From: Steroidobacter sp.
GTDB taxonomy: Bacteria; Pseudomonadota; Gammaproteobacteria; Steroidobacterales; Steroidobacteraceae
Assembly: GCA_025929585.1 (NCBI GenBank)
Contig: JAICPY010000021.1
Location: 1 to 52,947 of the forward strand
DNA length: 52,947 nucleotides
Direction of reading: 5' to 3'
Shown here: piece after piece, positions 45,958 to 52,947 of the stretch
How positions within the stretch are numbered: the first letter of the stretch is position 1
How the letters are laid out: every line of letters starts with the position of its first letter
The notes under the pieces: generated by a model
What the model saw: the letters and a program-made list of their open reading frames with translations, nothing else
The model's database searches: none
Told to the model about the DNA's origin: nothing
Position numbers and translations under genes: made by a program

Positions 45958-47412
45958 ATGTATCTAGGCATAGATATCGGAACGTCGAGCGTAAAGGCGG
46001 TGATCGCCGATGATGCCGATGCCGTAGTTGAGCAAGCCTCAGCACCATTGAATGTCTCGCGTCCGCAAGCGAGTTGGTCCGAGCAGGATCCGGCCGACTG
46101 GTGGTCCGCCACCAACACCGCCGTCAAAGCGCTCTCGGCGAAGGCGCGAGCGAGCGTGCGCGCAGTCGGGTTGAGCGGCCAGATGCATGGTGCGACCCTG
46201 CTCGATGAAAAAGACAAGCCACTGCGTCCGGCGATTCTTTGGAACGATGGACGTAGCGAGAAGCAGTGCCTAGATCTCGAAAAAGCGGAGCCCAGGAGCA
46301 GAGCGATCACAGGCAACATCGCAATGCCTGGATTCACTGCGCCGAAGTTGCTGTGGGTGCGTCAGAACGAGCCCTCCATATTTGCCAAGACGCGCACGGT
46401 GCTCTTGCCCAAGGATTACGTGCGTTTGCTGATGACCGGTGAAAAGGCGAGCGACGCGTCCGATGCAGCGGGCACACTTTGGGTCGATGTCGAGAAACGT
46501 CGCTGGTCTCCCGAAATGCTTGCGGCAACCGGCCTCAAAGAATCGCACATGCCTCGCTTGTATGAAGGTTCGGATGCGACCGGCACGTTGCTGAGCGAAG
46601 TAGCAGATGCTTGGGGAATGTCGCGAGTGCCCGTAGCGGGAGGCGGTGGCGACAATGCTGCGGGTGCGGCTGGTATCGGTGTAATCAATCCAGGCGATGC
46701 ATTCTTATCTCTAGGTACTTCCGGCGTGCTCTTTCTTGCTACGCCGAAGTTCTTGCCCAATCCCGAACGCGCTGTGCATGCGTTCTGCCATTGCTTGCCT
46801 GGTCGTTGGCATCAGATGAGCGTGATGCTGAGCGCAGCAAGCTGCGTCGACTGGGCCGTGAAGCTGACCGGCGCGGCGGACGCCGCTGAGTTGTTGGGCA
46901 AAGTCGAAGCGCGCGGGCGTTTGGATGGACCGGAGATTTTTCTGCCGTATTTGTCGGGCGAGCGCACACCGCACAATGATCCGCAAGCGCGGGGCGTGCT
47001 GTTCGGCATGTCCCATGACACCGATGCGAGCGCAGTCGGTCAGGCTGTTCTCGAAGGCGTTGCTTACGCGTTTGCGGATGGGTTGGATGTGCTCATAGAA
47101 GCAGGCGCCACGATCGAAAAGATTTCGGTAATCGGTGGTGGTGCTCGTTCGATGTGGTGGGGAGGAGTGTTGGCAGCGGCGTTAGGGCGACCCCTCATCT
47201 ACCGCGACGGTTCTGAGGTGGGACCCGCCTACGGCGCAGCAAGGCTTGCCCGACTAGCCAAGACGGGCGAAGCGGCGGAGGATGTGTGCCGTCCACCGCC
47301 CGTGCGCGTTGTAATAGAACCGAACCAGAGAGATATCGACCAACTAGCGCCGAAAAGACATTTATTTTCAAAGCTTTATCAAGATCTTCGCGCGCGTTTT
47401 CGAGGAGAGTGA
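45958..47412 (+). CDS. xylB: Xylulokinase
   Basis: This 484-aa FGGY-family kinase has [19 protein letters not shown] (phosphate-1), [59 protein letters not shown] and [20 protein letters not shown] (adenosine site). It phosphorylates D-xylulose to xylulose 5-phosphate for the pentose phosphate pathway. Its stop is only 2 nt from the xylA start, and the GH3 gene precedes it by 14 nt, so all three are one operon. Confidence 0.95.
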   Translation: MYLGIDIGTSSVKAVIADDADAVVEQASAPLNVSRPQASWSEQDPADWWSATNTAVKALSAKARASVRAVGLSGQMHGATLLDEKDKPLRPAILWNDGRSEKQCLDLEKAEPRSRAITGNIAMPGFTAPKLLWVRQNEPSIFAKTRTVLLPKDYVRLLMTGEKASDASDAAGTLWVDVEKRRWSPEMLAATGLKESHMPRLYEGSDATGTLLSEVADAWGMSRVPVAGGGGDNAAGAAGIGVINPGDAFLSLGTSGVLFLATPKFLPNPERAVHAFCHCLPGRWHQMSVMLSAASCVDWAVKLTGAADAAELLGKVEARGRLDGPEIFLPYLSGERTPHNDPQARGVLFGMSHDTDASAVGQAVLEGVAYAFADGLDVLIEAGATIEKISVIGGGARSMWWGGVLAAALGRPLIYRDGSEVGPAYGAARLARLAKTGEAAEDVCRPPPVRVVIEPNQRDIDQLAPKRHLFSKLYQDLRARFRGE

Positions 47413-47414
47413 CC

Positions 47415-48755
47415 ATGTCGAGTGCAGTGTCTATTCAACAGACGACGTCTTATTTCGGCGGCGTCGAGCCCATTCGGTACGAAGGGCCCGAGTCCGAAAA
47501 TCCGCTTGCTTACCGTTACTACGACAAAGACCGCGTCGTGCTCGGCAAGCGCATGGAGGAGCATCTCCGCCCAGCAATCTGCTACTGGCATTCCTTTGCC
47601 TGGGACGGCCTCGACATCTTCGGTGCGGGGACCTTTGCACGGCCCTGGAACCAAGGTGCAATGAATCAGGAAGCCGCGTGGGCGAAGATGGACGCAGCCT
47701 TCGACTTCTTCACTCGCATGGGAGCGCCGTTCTACTGCTTCCACGATGTCGATGCGATGCCCGTCGCGACGAACATCAAAGAGCACGTGCAGAATCTCGC
47801 GGCCACCGTTGACCGCCTAGAGCGTAAGCAGGCCGAAACAGGCGTCAAATTGTTGTGGGGTACCGCGAACCTGTTCTCCCATCCGCGTTATATGGGGGGT
47901 GCTTCGACGAATCCGGATCCGGAAGTCTGGGCATTCGCAGCCACGCAGGTGCGTCACATGATGGATGCGACGAAGCGTCTTGGCGGTGCGAACTATGTGC
48001 TGTGGGGCGGCCGCGAAGGTTATGACTCGCTGCTCAACACGAATTTGAAGCGCGAGCTGGAAAACTTCGGGCGCTTCTTGCAGCTTGTGGTCGATTACAA
48101 GCACAAGATCGGTTTCAAGGGCACGATTCTGATCGAGCCAAAGCCGCACGAGCCCACCAAGCATCAATACGACTTCGATACCGCGACGGTGTACGGCTTC
48201 TTGAAGAAGAACGGCCTCGAGAACGAAGTGAAGGTCAACATCGAAGCGAATCACGCGACGCTGGCCGGTCACAGCTTCGATCACGAGATCGCAATGGCCG
48301 ATGCGCTCGGCATCTTCGGTTCGATCGACATCAACCGCGGCGATCCGCAGAACGGCTGGGATACGGATCAATTCCACAACGATCCGCTCGACATGACACT
48401 GGCGATGTACCGCATCCTCAAGGCTGGCGGCTTTACGACCGGTGGCTTTAACTTCGATGCGAAGGTGCGCCGCCAGAGCATCGACCCGGTCGACATGTTC
48501 CATGGTCACGTCGGCGGTCTCGATTTGCTTGCGCGCACACTGCTGTCAGCGGCGAAGCTCATCGAGCACGGCGGGATCGACAAGTTCGTCGAGCAACGCT
48601 ACGCGAAATGGAACGGCGAGCTCGGTCAGAAGATCTTCGCGAAGGACGCAACACTGGCTACGATCTCCGATGCAGCCGTGCAGAACAACGTCAACCCGAA
48701 GCCGCAATCAGGCCGTCAGGAATACCTGGAGAACCTGGTCAATCGATTCGTCTAA
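47415..48755 (+). CDS. xylA: Xylose isomerase
   Basis: This is 446 aa from ATG 47415 with GAGGAGAG just upstream. An earlier in-frame start at 47286 lies inside xylB. Class II xylose isomerase signatures are FHDVDAMP (catalytic His), [30 protein letters not shown] (metal Glu and His) and [17 protein letters not shown]. It converts D-xylose to D-xylulose with divalent metals. It is the last gene of the operon, followed by a clear terminator. Confidence 0.97.
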   Translation: MSSAVSIQQTTSYFGGVEPIRYEGPESENPLAYRYYDKDRVVLGKRMEEHLRPAICYWHSFAWDGLDIFGAGTFARPWNQGAMNQEAAWAKMDAAFDFFTRMGAPFYCFHDVDAMPVATNIKEHVQNLAATVDRLERKQAETGVKLLWGTANLFSHPRYMGGASTNPDPEVWAFAATQVRHMMDATKRLGGANYVLWGGREGYDSLLNTNLKRELENFGRFLQLVVDYKHKIGFKGTILIEPKPHEPTKHQYDFDTATVYGFLKKNGLENEVKVNIEANHATLAGHSFDHEIAMADALGIFGSIDINRGDPQNGWDTDQFHNDPLDMTLAMYRILKAGGFTTGGFNFDAKVRRQSIDPVDMFHGHVGGLDLLARTLLSAAKLIEHGGIDKFVEQRYAKWNGELGQKIFAKDATLATISDAAVQNNVNPKPQSGRQEYLENLVNRFV

Positions 48756-48775
48756 TTCGACTCTGAAATGACGTT

Positions 48776-48812
48776 AAAAGGCCGGGCTGAGAGATCAGTC
48801 CGGCCTTTTTTT
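48776..48812 (+). terminator. Rho-independent terminator after xylA
   Basis: AAAAGGCCGGGCTGA-GAGA-TCAGTCCGGCCTTTTTTT forms a long stem with one G-T pair and ends in a seven-T run, 20 nt after the xylA stop. Confidence 0.95.
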
Positions 48813-48869
48813 CGTTGAGCATTGACTGTTGACGGCCAGAAGGCGAGCAGGTTCGCACGCCGTCCGCCG

Positions 48870-50060
48870 CTATCCCTGGGGGTGCCACCCAAGGATGAAG
48901 AGCAAAGCCAAGAATCCGATCACATAGGCGAGCGCAACATGCCAGCCATGCTTCAGCCAACGGCCCGTGGACTTGGCTTCCGGGTAGAGAGAGGAAAGAG
49001 CGACGCCGGCGGAAGAGCCGAACCACAGCATCGATCCGCCGAAGCCGACAGCATAAGCAAGAAAGCCCCAGTCGTAGCCACCTTGCCTGAGAGCGAGTGC
49101 GGTCAGAGGAATATTGTCGAACACGGAAGAAAGAAATCCCAATCCGAATGCGCTTTGCCAGGAGGCAGCCGGCAGCGCATGAACAGGCATCAGAGAGGCG
49201 CAACCTACGAGCGAGAGTAAAAATAAGCTGCTCTTGAATGCGCCCGGCACAACGGACCAATCGGGACTGCGCCAAGGAATAGATACGACCAACGCGAGCG
49301 CAACCGCGACGCCGATGAATGGAAATGCATCAGCCTGTTCGGGAAAAAAGTTGTTCACGACAACGTTGGTCGTAACCGCGCACACAAGCACGAAAGCAAC
49401 CAAACCCAACCGACTCCAGTCGACCTCCAACTGGGACGGCGGATCCTTCATGATGCGCGAGTAGCGGTCCTGCTGAAAGGAAGCGGGAATACCGAAAACC
49501 ACGAGAGCGACGGTCGCTGCAACATAAGCGTGAAAGACTTCGAATGGAGCAATGCCTTCTATCCACATCATCGTCGTCGTCGTATCGCCGATGACGCTGC
49601 CAGACCCGCCGGCATTAGAGGCTGCCACGAGCGCGGCTAGATAGCCGATGTGAACGCGGCCGCGAAACAACGAGTGTGCCATTGCGCCACCAATCAGCGC
49701 CGCCGCGATGTTGTCCAAGAAGCTCGAGATGACGAACACGATGACCAGCAGTGCCAAACAGCCTGTCCAGTTGTCCGGTAGATAGCGTGGTAGTAGCAGC
49801 GGAACACGGCTTTCTTCGAAGTGCCGCGCGAGTAGCGCGAAGCCGAGTAACAAGCACAGCAGGTTTGCGAACGTGCTCCACTCGTGCGCGAAGTGACTGA
49901 GCAATCCACCCAAACCGGGGCCAGCGGCAAATCCCGGTCCAAACAGCTTGTACAGCACGAGCGTCGCGAGCCCAAGGAGGGCGATCAGCAACGTGTGCTT
50001 ATGGAAGAGCGCCACGCCAGCCAGAGTTAGACCGAAGAAAATGAACTCCAATGGAATCAC
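48870..50060 (-). CDS. ArsB/NhaD-superfamily ion or anion permease
   Basis: This 396-aa inner-membrane protein has about 11 hydrophobic helices and ends LLFILGWHPQG. Two pseudo-repeated motifs, VFVISSFLDNIAAALIGG and LGFLSSVFDNIPLTALAL, are the SxxxDN hairpins of the ion-transporter (NhaD, ArsB, citrate transporter) superfamily. SNAGGSGSVIGDTTTTMMW between them is also typical. It could exchange sodium for protons or carry an organic anion; sequence alone does not decide. It is transcribed away from the sugar-symporter gene's terminator and converges on xylA. Confidence 0.82.
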   Translation of the reverse strand: MIPLEFIFFGLTLAGVALFHKHTLLIALLGLATLVLYKLFGPGFAAGPGLGGLLSHFAHEWSTFANLLCLLLGFALLARHFEESRVPLLLPRYLPDNWTGCLALLVIVFVISSFLDNIAAALIGGAMAHSLFRGRVHIGYLAALVAASNAGGSGSVIGDTTTTMMWIEGIAPFEVFHAYVAATVALVVFGIPASFQQDRYSRIMKDPPSQLEVDWSRLGLVAFVLVCAVTTNVVVNNFFPEQADAFPFIGVAVALALVVSIPWRSPDWSVVPGAFKSSLFLLSLVGCASLMPVHALPAASWQSAFGLGFLSSVFDNIPLTALALRQGGYDWGFLAYAVGFGGSMLWFGSSAGVALSSLYPEAKSTGRWLKHGWHVALAYVIGFLALLFILGWHPQG

Positions 50061-50142
50061 GCGAACCTCGATCCAGTAGCGCCAGCTGGCCGAGAACTAC
50101 ACGAGTCCTTCGGGCGGACGCTCGTCTTGTTGATTCGTAGCA

Positions 50143-50175
50143 CAAAAAAGGGAGCTGCAATGTGCAGCCCCCTTT
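50143..50175 (-). terminator. Terminator of the sodium/sugar symporter gene
   Basis: On the minus strand, AAAGGGGGCTGCA-CAT-TGCAGCTCCCTTTTTT forms a hairpin with one mismatch and a six-T tail, 27 nt after the symporter stop. Confidence 0.9.
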
Positions 50176-50202
50176 GGTTCTAAGTTCCTGATGCGGGCGG
50201 GA

Positions 50203-51918
50203 TCATTCCAGCCAGAAGCTGAAGTACAGGTAGATGCCTAGCACTAGCACGAGAATCGTGCCTGCCAAGATTTTGTTGCCTAGGTCCCAGCTGCTGGCGA
50301 TCTCTTCGCCCGCGACGGCTTTGATCGAGCTGTAGGTCAGACCATCGGTCTTCTCTTTGGGAGGCGGTTCGCTGGTCAATGACCCAAGGATCAACAGGCC
50401 GATGCTGATCAAGAACAGTACACCTGTTGCGTATAGGAAGTTGAAATCGCCGACTGCGGCCAGGAATGCGGGATTTTCGATTTTGCCCGTGCCGAAGAAT
50501 GCCTGGCAGGTGAGCTTGAACATTCCAAGGATAAAGCCGCCGGCCAGTGCCCATACCGCTCCCTGGGAGTTGATGCGCTTCCAGAAGAGCCCCAGTAAGA
50601 ACACGGCCGTGATTGGCGGTGCGAGATAGCCCTGCACGCTCTGCAGATACTGATAGAGACCGCCCCCGGAAATCACCTTCATCACTGGGATCCAAAGCAT
50701 GCCCAACACGACGACGGCCGTTGTGGCAACGCGGCCGACGTTGAGCAAATGCCGCTCCGATTTACCCGGCCGCAGCTTCTCGTAGATGTCTACGGTGAAC
50801 AGCGAGGCACTCGAATTGAACAGCGAGGCCAGCGAGCTCATTAACGCTGCCAGCAAGCAAGCAACGATCAGTCCACGTAAGCCAGAAGGTAGCAATGTGG
50901 TGACCAGTGTGGGGAACACGGTGTCGCCGTCGATGGTGGATACGCCGTCGACCATCTTCATCGGAAGTTGGATCAAGCCTTTCTGATGCAAGGCCCAACC
51001 GATCATGCCGGGCACCAAGAAGATCATCACCGGCCAGACTTTCAACAGGCCACCAAATAGCGCGCCGCGGCGTGCGGTCGCCAGATCTTTAGCGGATAGC
51101 GCACGCTGCACGATGTATTGATCGGTACACCAGTACCAGATGCCAATGATGGGCGATGCGATCATGACGCCCAGCCAGGGGAAATTCGGATCGCTCAAAG
51201 GACGCCACAACGAAAAGGCGTCCTTATTCGTTTTAGCAGTGGCGATCAATTCATTCCAACCCGCGACGGCGCCGGCACCATCCCCCAACTTCGTCAGGCC
51301 CATGAACGTGATGATGAACGAACCGATCAAGATGATGATGGCCTGCGGGGTAGCCGTCGCCATGATGGCGCGCATGCCGCCGAAGACGGTGTAGATGCCG
51401 GTCAAGATGACTGTCGTGAATGCGCCGACCCAGAACGCGTTGTCTCGAGAGCCAAACGTGTCGGGCAGCAGTGCTTGGAAAACGATCGCGCCGGCGAACA
51501 CCGTTACGCTAACTTTCGTGAAGATATAGGCGACCAGTGAGACGACGGACAAGATCGTTCTTGCACGCGCATTGAAGCGGCGCTCGAGGAACTCAGGGAT
51601 CGTTTGGACACCGGACTTGTAATAGAACGGCACGAAGAAACCGGCCAGCAGGATCAGGATCCAGGCGTGCAGTTCCCAGTGCGCCATCGCCATGCCGGTG
51701 GAGGCGCCTTGACCCGCGAGACCGACGATGTGTTCCGAGCCGATGTTCGAGGTGAAGATGGAAGCACCGACGGCGACGAAACCAGCATTTCGCCCGGCCA
51801 GGAAGTAATCGACGCTGTCTTTTTGTTTTCTACCGTAGTACCAGGCGAGAAAACCGATCAGAGCGAAATACAGGAAGATGATCGACCAATCGAGGCCGGA
51901 CATGGACGCGTTTTGCAT
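50203..51918 (-). CDS. Sodium/solute symporter, SGLT-type sugar transporter
   Basis: This 571-aa protein has about 14 hydrophobic helices. SSS-family features are YFLAGRNAGFVAVGASIFTS, NIGSEHIVGLAGQGASTGMA, the cytoplasmic TIPEFLERRFNARAR, WYWCTDQYIVQRALSAKD and ALMSSLASLFNSSASLFTVD (sodium-site helix). The closest known type is the bacterial sodium/galactose or glucose symporter (vSGLT). Given the pentose genes next door it may carry xylose, arabinose or glucose. It starts at ATG 51918, or 51903 (MSGLDWSI), and a terminator follows the stop. Confidence 0.92.
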   Translation of the reverse strand: MQNASMSGLDWSIIFLYFALIGFLAWYYGRKQKDSVDYFLAGRNAGFVAVGASIFTSNIGSEHIVGLAGQGASTGMAMAHWELHAWILILLAGFFVPFYYKSGVQTIPEFLERRFNARARTILSVVSLVAYIFTKVSVTVFAGAIVFQALLPDTFGSRDNAFWVGAFTTVILTGIYTVFGGMRAIMATATPQAIIILIGSFIITFMGLTKLGDGAGAVAGWNELIATAKTNKDAFSLWRPLSDPNFPWLGVMIASPIIGIWYWCTDQYIVQRALSAKDLATARRGALFGGLLKVWPVMIFLVPGMIGWALHQKGLIQLPMKMVDGVSTIDGDTVFPTLVTTLLPSGLRGLIVACLLAALMSSLASLFNSSASLFTVDIYEKLRPGKSERHLLNVGRVATTAVVVLGMLWIPVMKVISGGGLYQYLQSVQGYLAPPITAVFLLGLFWKRINSQGAVWALAGGFILGMFKLTCQAFFGTGKIENPAFLAAVGDFNFLYATGVLFLISIGLLILGSLTSEPPPKEKTDGLTYSSIKAVAGEEIASSWDLGNKILAGTILVLVLGIYLYFSFWLE

Positions 51919-52209
51919 GTGCTGTGCTACCTGTTGATTGCCGCGTTCCGCACTCCACCACGCGATCCATGGCGGGTCGCGAATTGAGTGCTCAGGACTT
52001 AGGGCGTTGTTCTACTTCAGCGTTTGGCTCGCGCGGGCAACGCGGCGAGCCGGTGCTTCTCTCATTTCCCCTACCGCGGGCGCAACCTTAGGGGTTAGAC
52101 CGCCAACTCGCAAGAGTATCGCCTGATAACGTTCGGTTTTCGAGCGCGCCGCTGCTGGAGCCGCCGCAGGTGGGGATAACTTAATCCGCAACCGTTGCGA
52201 TGTGGGCAG
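51919..52209. other. 291-bp gap between the symporter and deacetylase genes
   Basis: I see no gene. It contains the symporter promoter side and a small GC hairpin (near CTCGCGCGGGCAACGCGGCGAG, about 52029-52050). No repeat or operator is clear. Confidence 0.5.
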
Positions 52210-52941
52210 CTAGCCGAGCATCTCGTCGAGCGTAACCGGCTGGAGATTTCGCTCCTTGAGTCCTTCGAGCACTCGCGGCAAAGCCCTGAGAGCGCTGGTT
52301 CGCGATGAACCTTGGCTTTGGTGGCCATCATGCATGAGGACGATATCGCCGGGCTGAACGCGGCTCAGCACACGGCGCGCGATCCGTTCGGGGTTCTGAT
52401 CGATCGTATCGCGGCTATGCACGGACCAGGCGATGACCTCCAGAGAAAGCAGGTGAGCAACACGAGCGAACCTCGGGCTCTTCAAGCCCACGGGGCAGCG
52501 ATAGACAGAACGCATGGTTTGGCCCGTAATGCCGCGAATCAGCTCTTCACTTCGTTCCATATCCGCAAGCTGGGCACGAACCGAGGACGCATGCTGAAAA
52601 TAGCCGTGCTTCCAAGAGTGATTGCCGATCTGGTGTCCTTCCCGGATCGCGCGTTCGCCAATCCCTATGGATCGCTCGAGGTTCCGTCCGATCATGAAGA
52701 AGGTGGCGCGTGCCCCATGCTCTCCTAGGATGTCGAGCACCCGAGGCGTGATCGTCGCGTCCGGTCCATCGTCGAACGTTAGAGCGACAGTTCGAGCATT
52801 GCGCGGACCATGCGAGATGGTCGGATACAGCGTATTGGACGCCGGGCGAAAAATGCCGTCTGTGAGCAGCGCAACGAGGGCACCCGCGGGCACGCCGAGC
52901 GCAAGCGGGGTGGCTCCGAACACCGCGGCCGAACCCAGCAT
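52210..52941 (-). CDS. Polysaccharide deacetylase (NodB domain, CE4), possibly N-terminally incomplete
   Basis: The visible 243 residues begin at an ATG six bases from the window edge. The frame remains open beyond it, so the true start may lie outside. A hydrophobic segment (AAVFGATPLALGVPAGALVA) near the start suggests a membrane anchor or signal. The NodB domain shows motif 1 VALTFDDGPDA (metal Asp), motif 2 NHSWKH (two metal His), motif 3 RCPVG (usually RxPxG) and motif 5 IVLMHDGH. Such enzymes remove N- or O-acetyl groups from chitin, peptidoglycan or xylan-type polymers. An acetyl-xylan role would fit the neighbourhood but is only a guess. Confidence 0.88.
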   Translation of the reverse strand: MLGSAAVFGATPLALGVPAGALVALLTDGIFRPASNTLYPTISHGPRNARTVALTFDDGPDATITPRVLDILGEHGARATFFMIGRNLERSIGIGERAIREGHQIGNHSWKHGYFQHASSVRAQLADMERSEELIRGITGQTMRSVYRCPVGLKSPRFARVAHLLSLEVIAWSVHSRDTIDQNPERIARRVLSRVQPGDIVLMHDGHQSQGSSRTSALRALPRVLEGLKERNLQPVTLDEMLG

Positions 52942-52947
52942 CGCCGC

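Overview
The window looks like a chromosomal segment of a Gram-negative plant-polysaccharide degrader. Four large TonB-dependent receptors, periplasmic and lipoprotein enzymes, a GH67 alpha-glucuronidase beside glucuronate genes, and LacI/GntR sugar regulators all suggest a gammaproteobacterium near the Xanthomonadales or Steroidobacterales. That placement is inference from gene content; no rRNA or other marker is present. I see no transposase, integrase, tRNA, rRNA or CRISPR array.

Layout. 1-3210 (minus): DUF2946 protein, TonB receptor and a secreted propeller-like protein, probably metal (copper) related. 3632-6131 (plus): a two-gene operon of a membrane-anchored peptidoglycan amidase and a divergent MreB/FtsA-like actin ATPase, the least explained unit here. 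6181-9895: a decayed GH13 amylase gene, a flippase-like membrane protein, a single-domain receiver lacking its conserved Lys, and a 55-codon small ORF. 10015-15683 (minus): a 1212-aa lipoprotein combining cytochrome c, PA14-like, beta-propeller and DUF1080 modules, then a BtuB-like TonB receptor.

15905-37082 is a glucuronoxylan and pentose/uronate locus. A lactonase, an IlvD/Edd-family dehydratase, an SDR dehydrogenase and an FAH-family dehydratase give four steps of an oxidative (Weimberg-type) pentose pathway. GH67 alpha-glucuronidase, an ExuT-like transporter, UxaC and ManD handle the glucuronic acid side chain. Two large TonB receptors probably import the oligosaccharides. Regulators are a LacI and a FadR-type GntR protein. 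A shared pseudo-palindrome, TGGNCWGNCCA, lies before the GntR gene, both large receptor genes and the transporter gene, which suggests a GntR regulon.

37173-43208: a LysR regulator diverges from a GguC/AraD1 gene and an arabinose-type ABC transporter (binding protein, ATPase, permease). A fragment of an aldehyde dehydrogenase gene remains just upstream of the GguC gene. 43526-48755: GH3 beta-xylosidase, xylulokinase and xylose isomerase form an isomerase-route xylose operon with a candidate xyl-box upstream, so the cell seems able to use xylose by two routes. 48870-52947 (minus): an ArsB/NhaD-type permease, a sodium/sugar symporter and a polysaccharide deacetylase at the window edge.

Many gene-end gaps carry short tandem arrays with a period of about 7 nt, often as inverted pairs. 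In the clearest case the two arms differ by exactly three extra heptamers.
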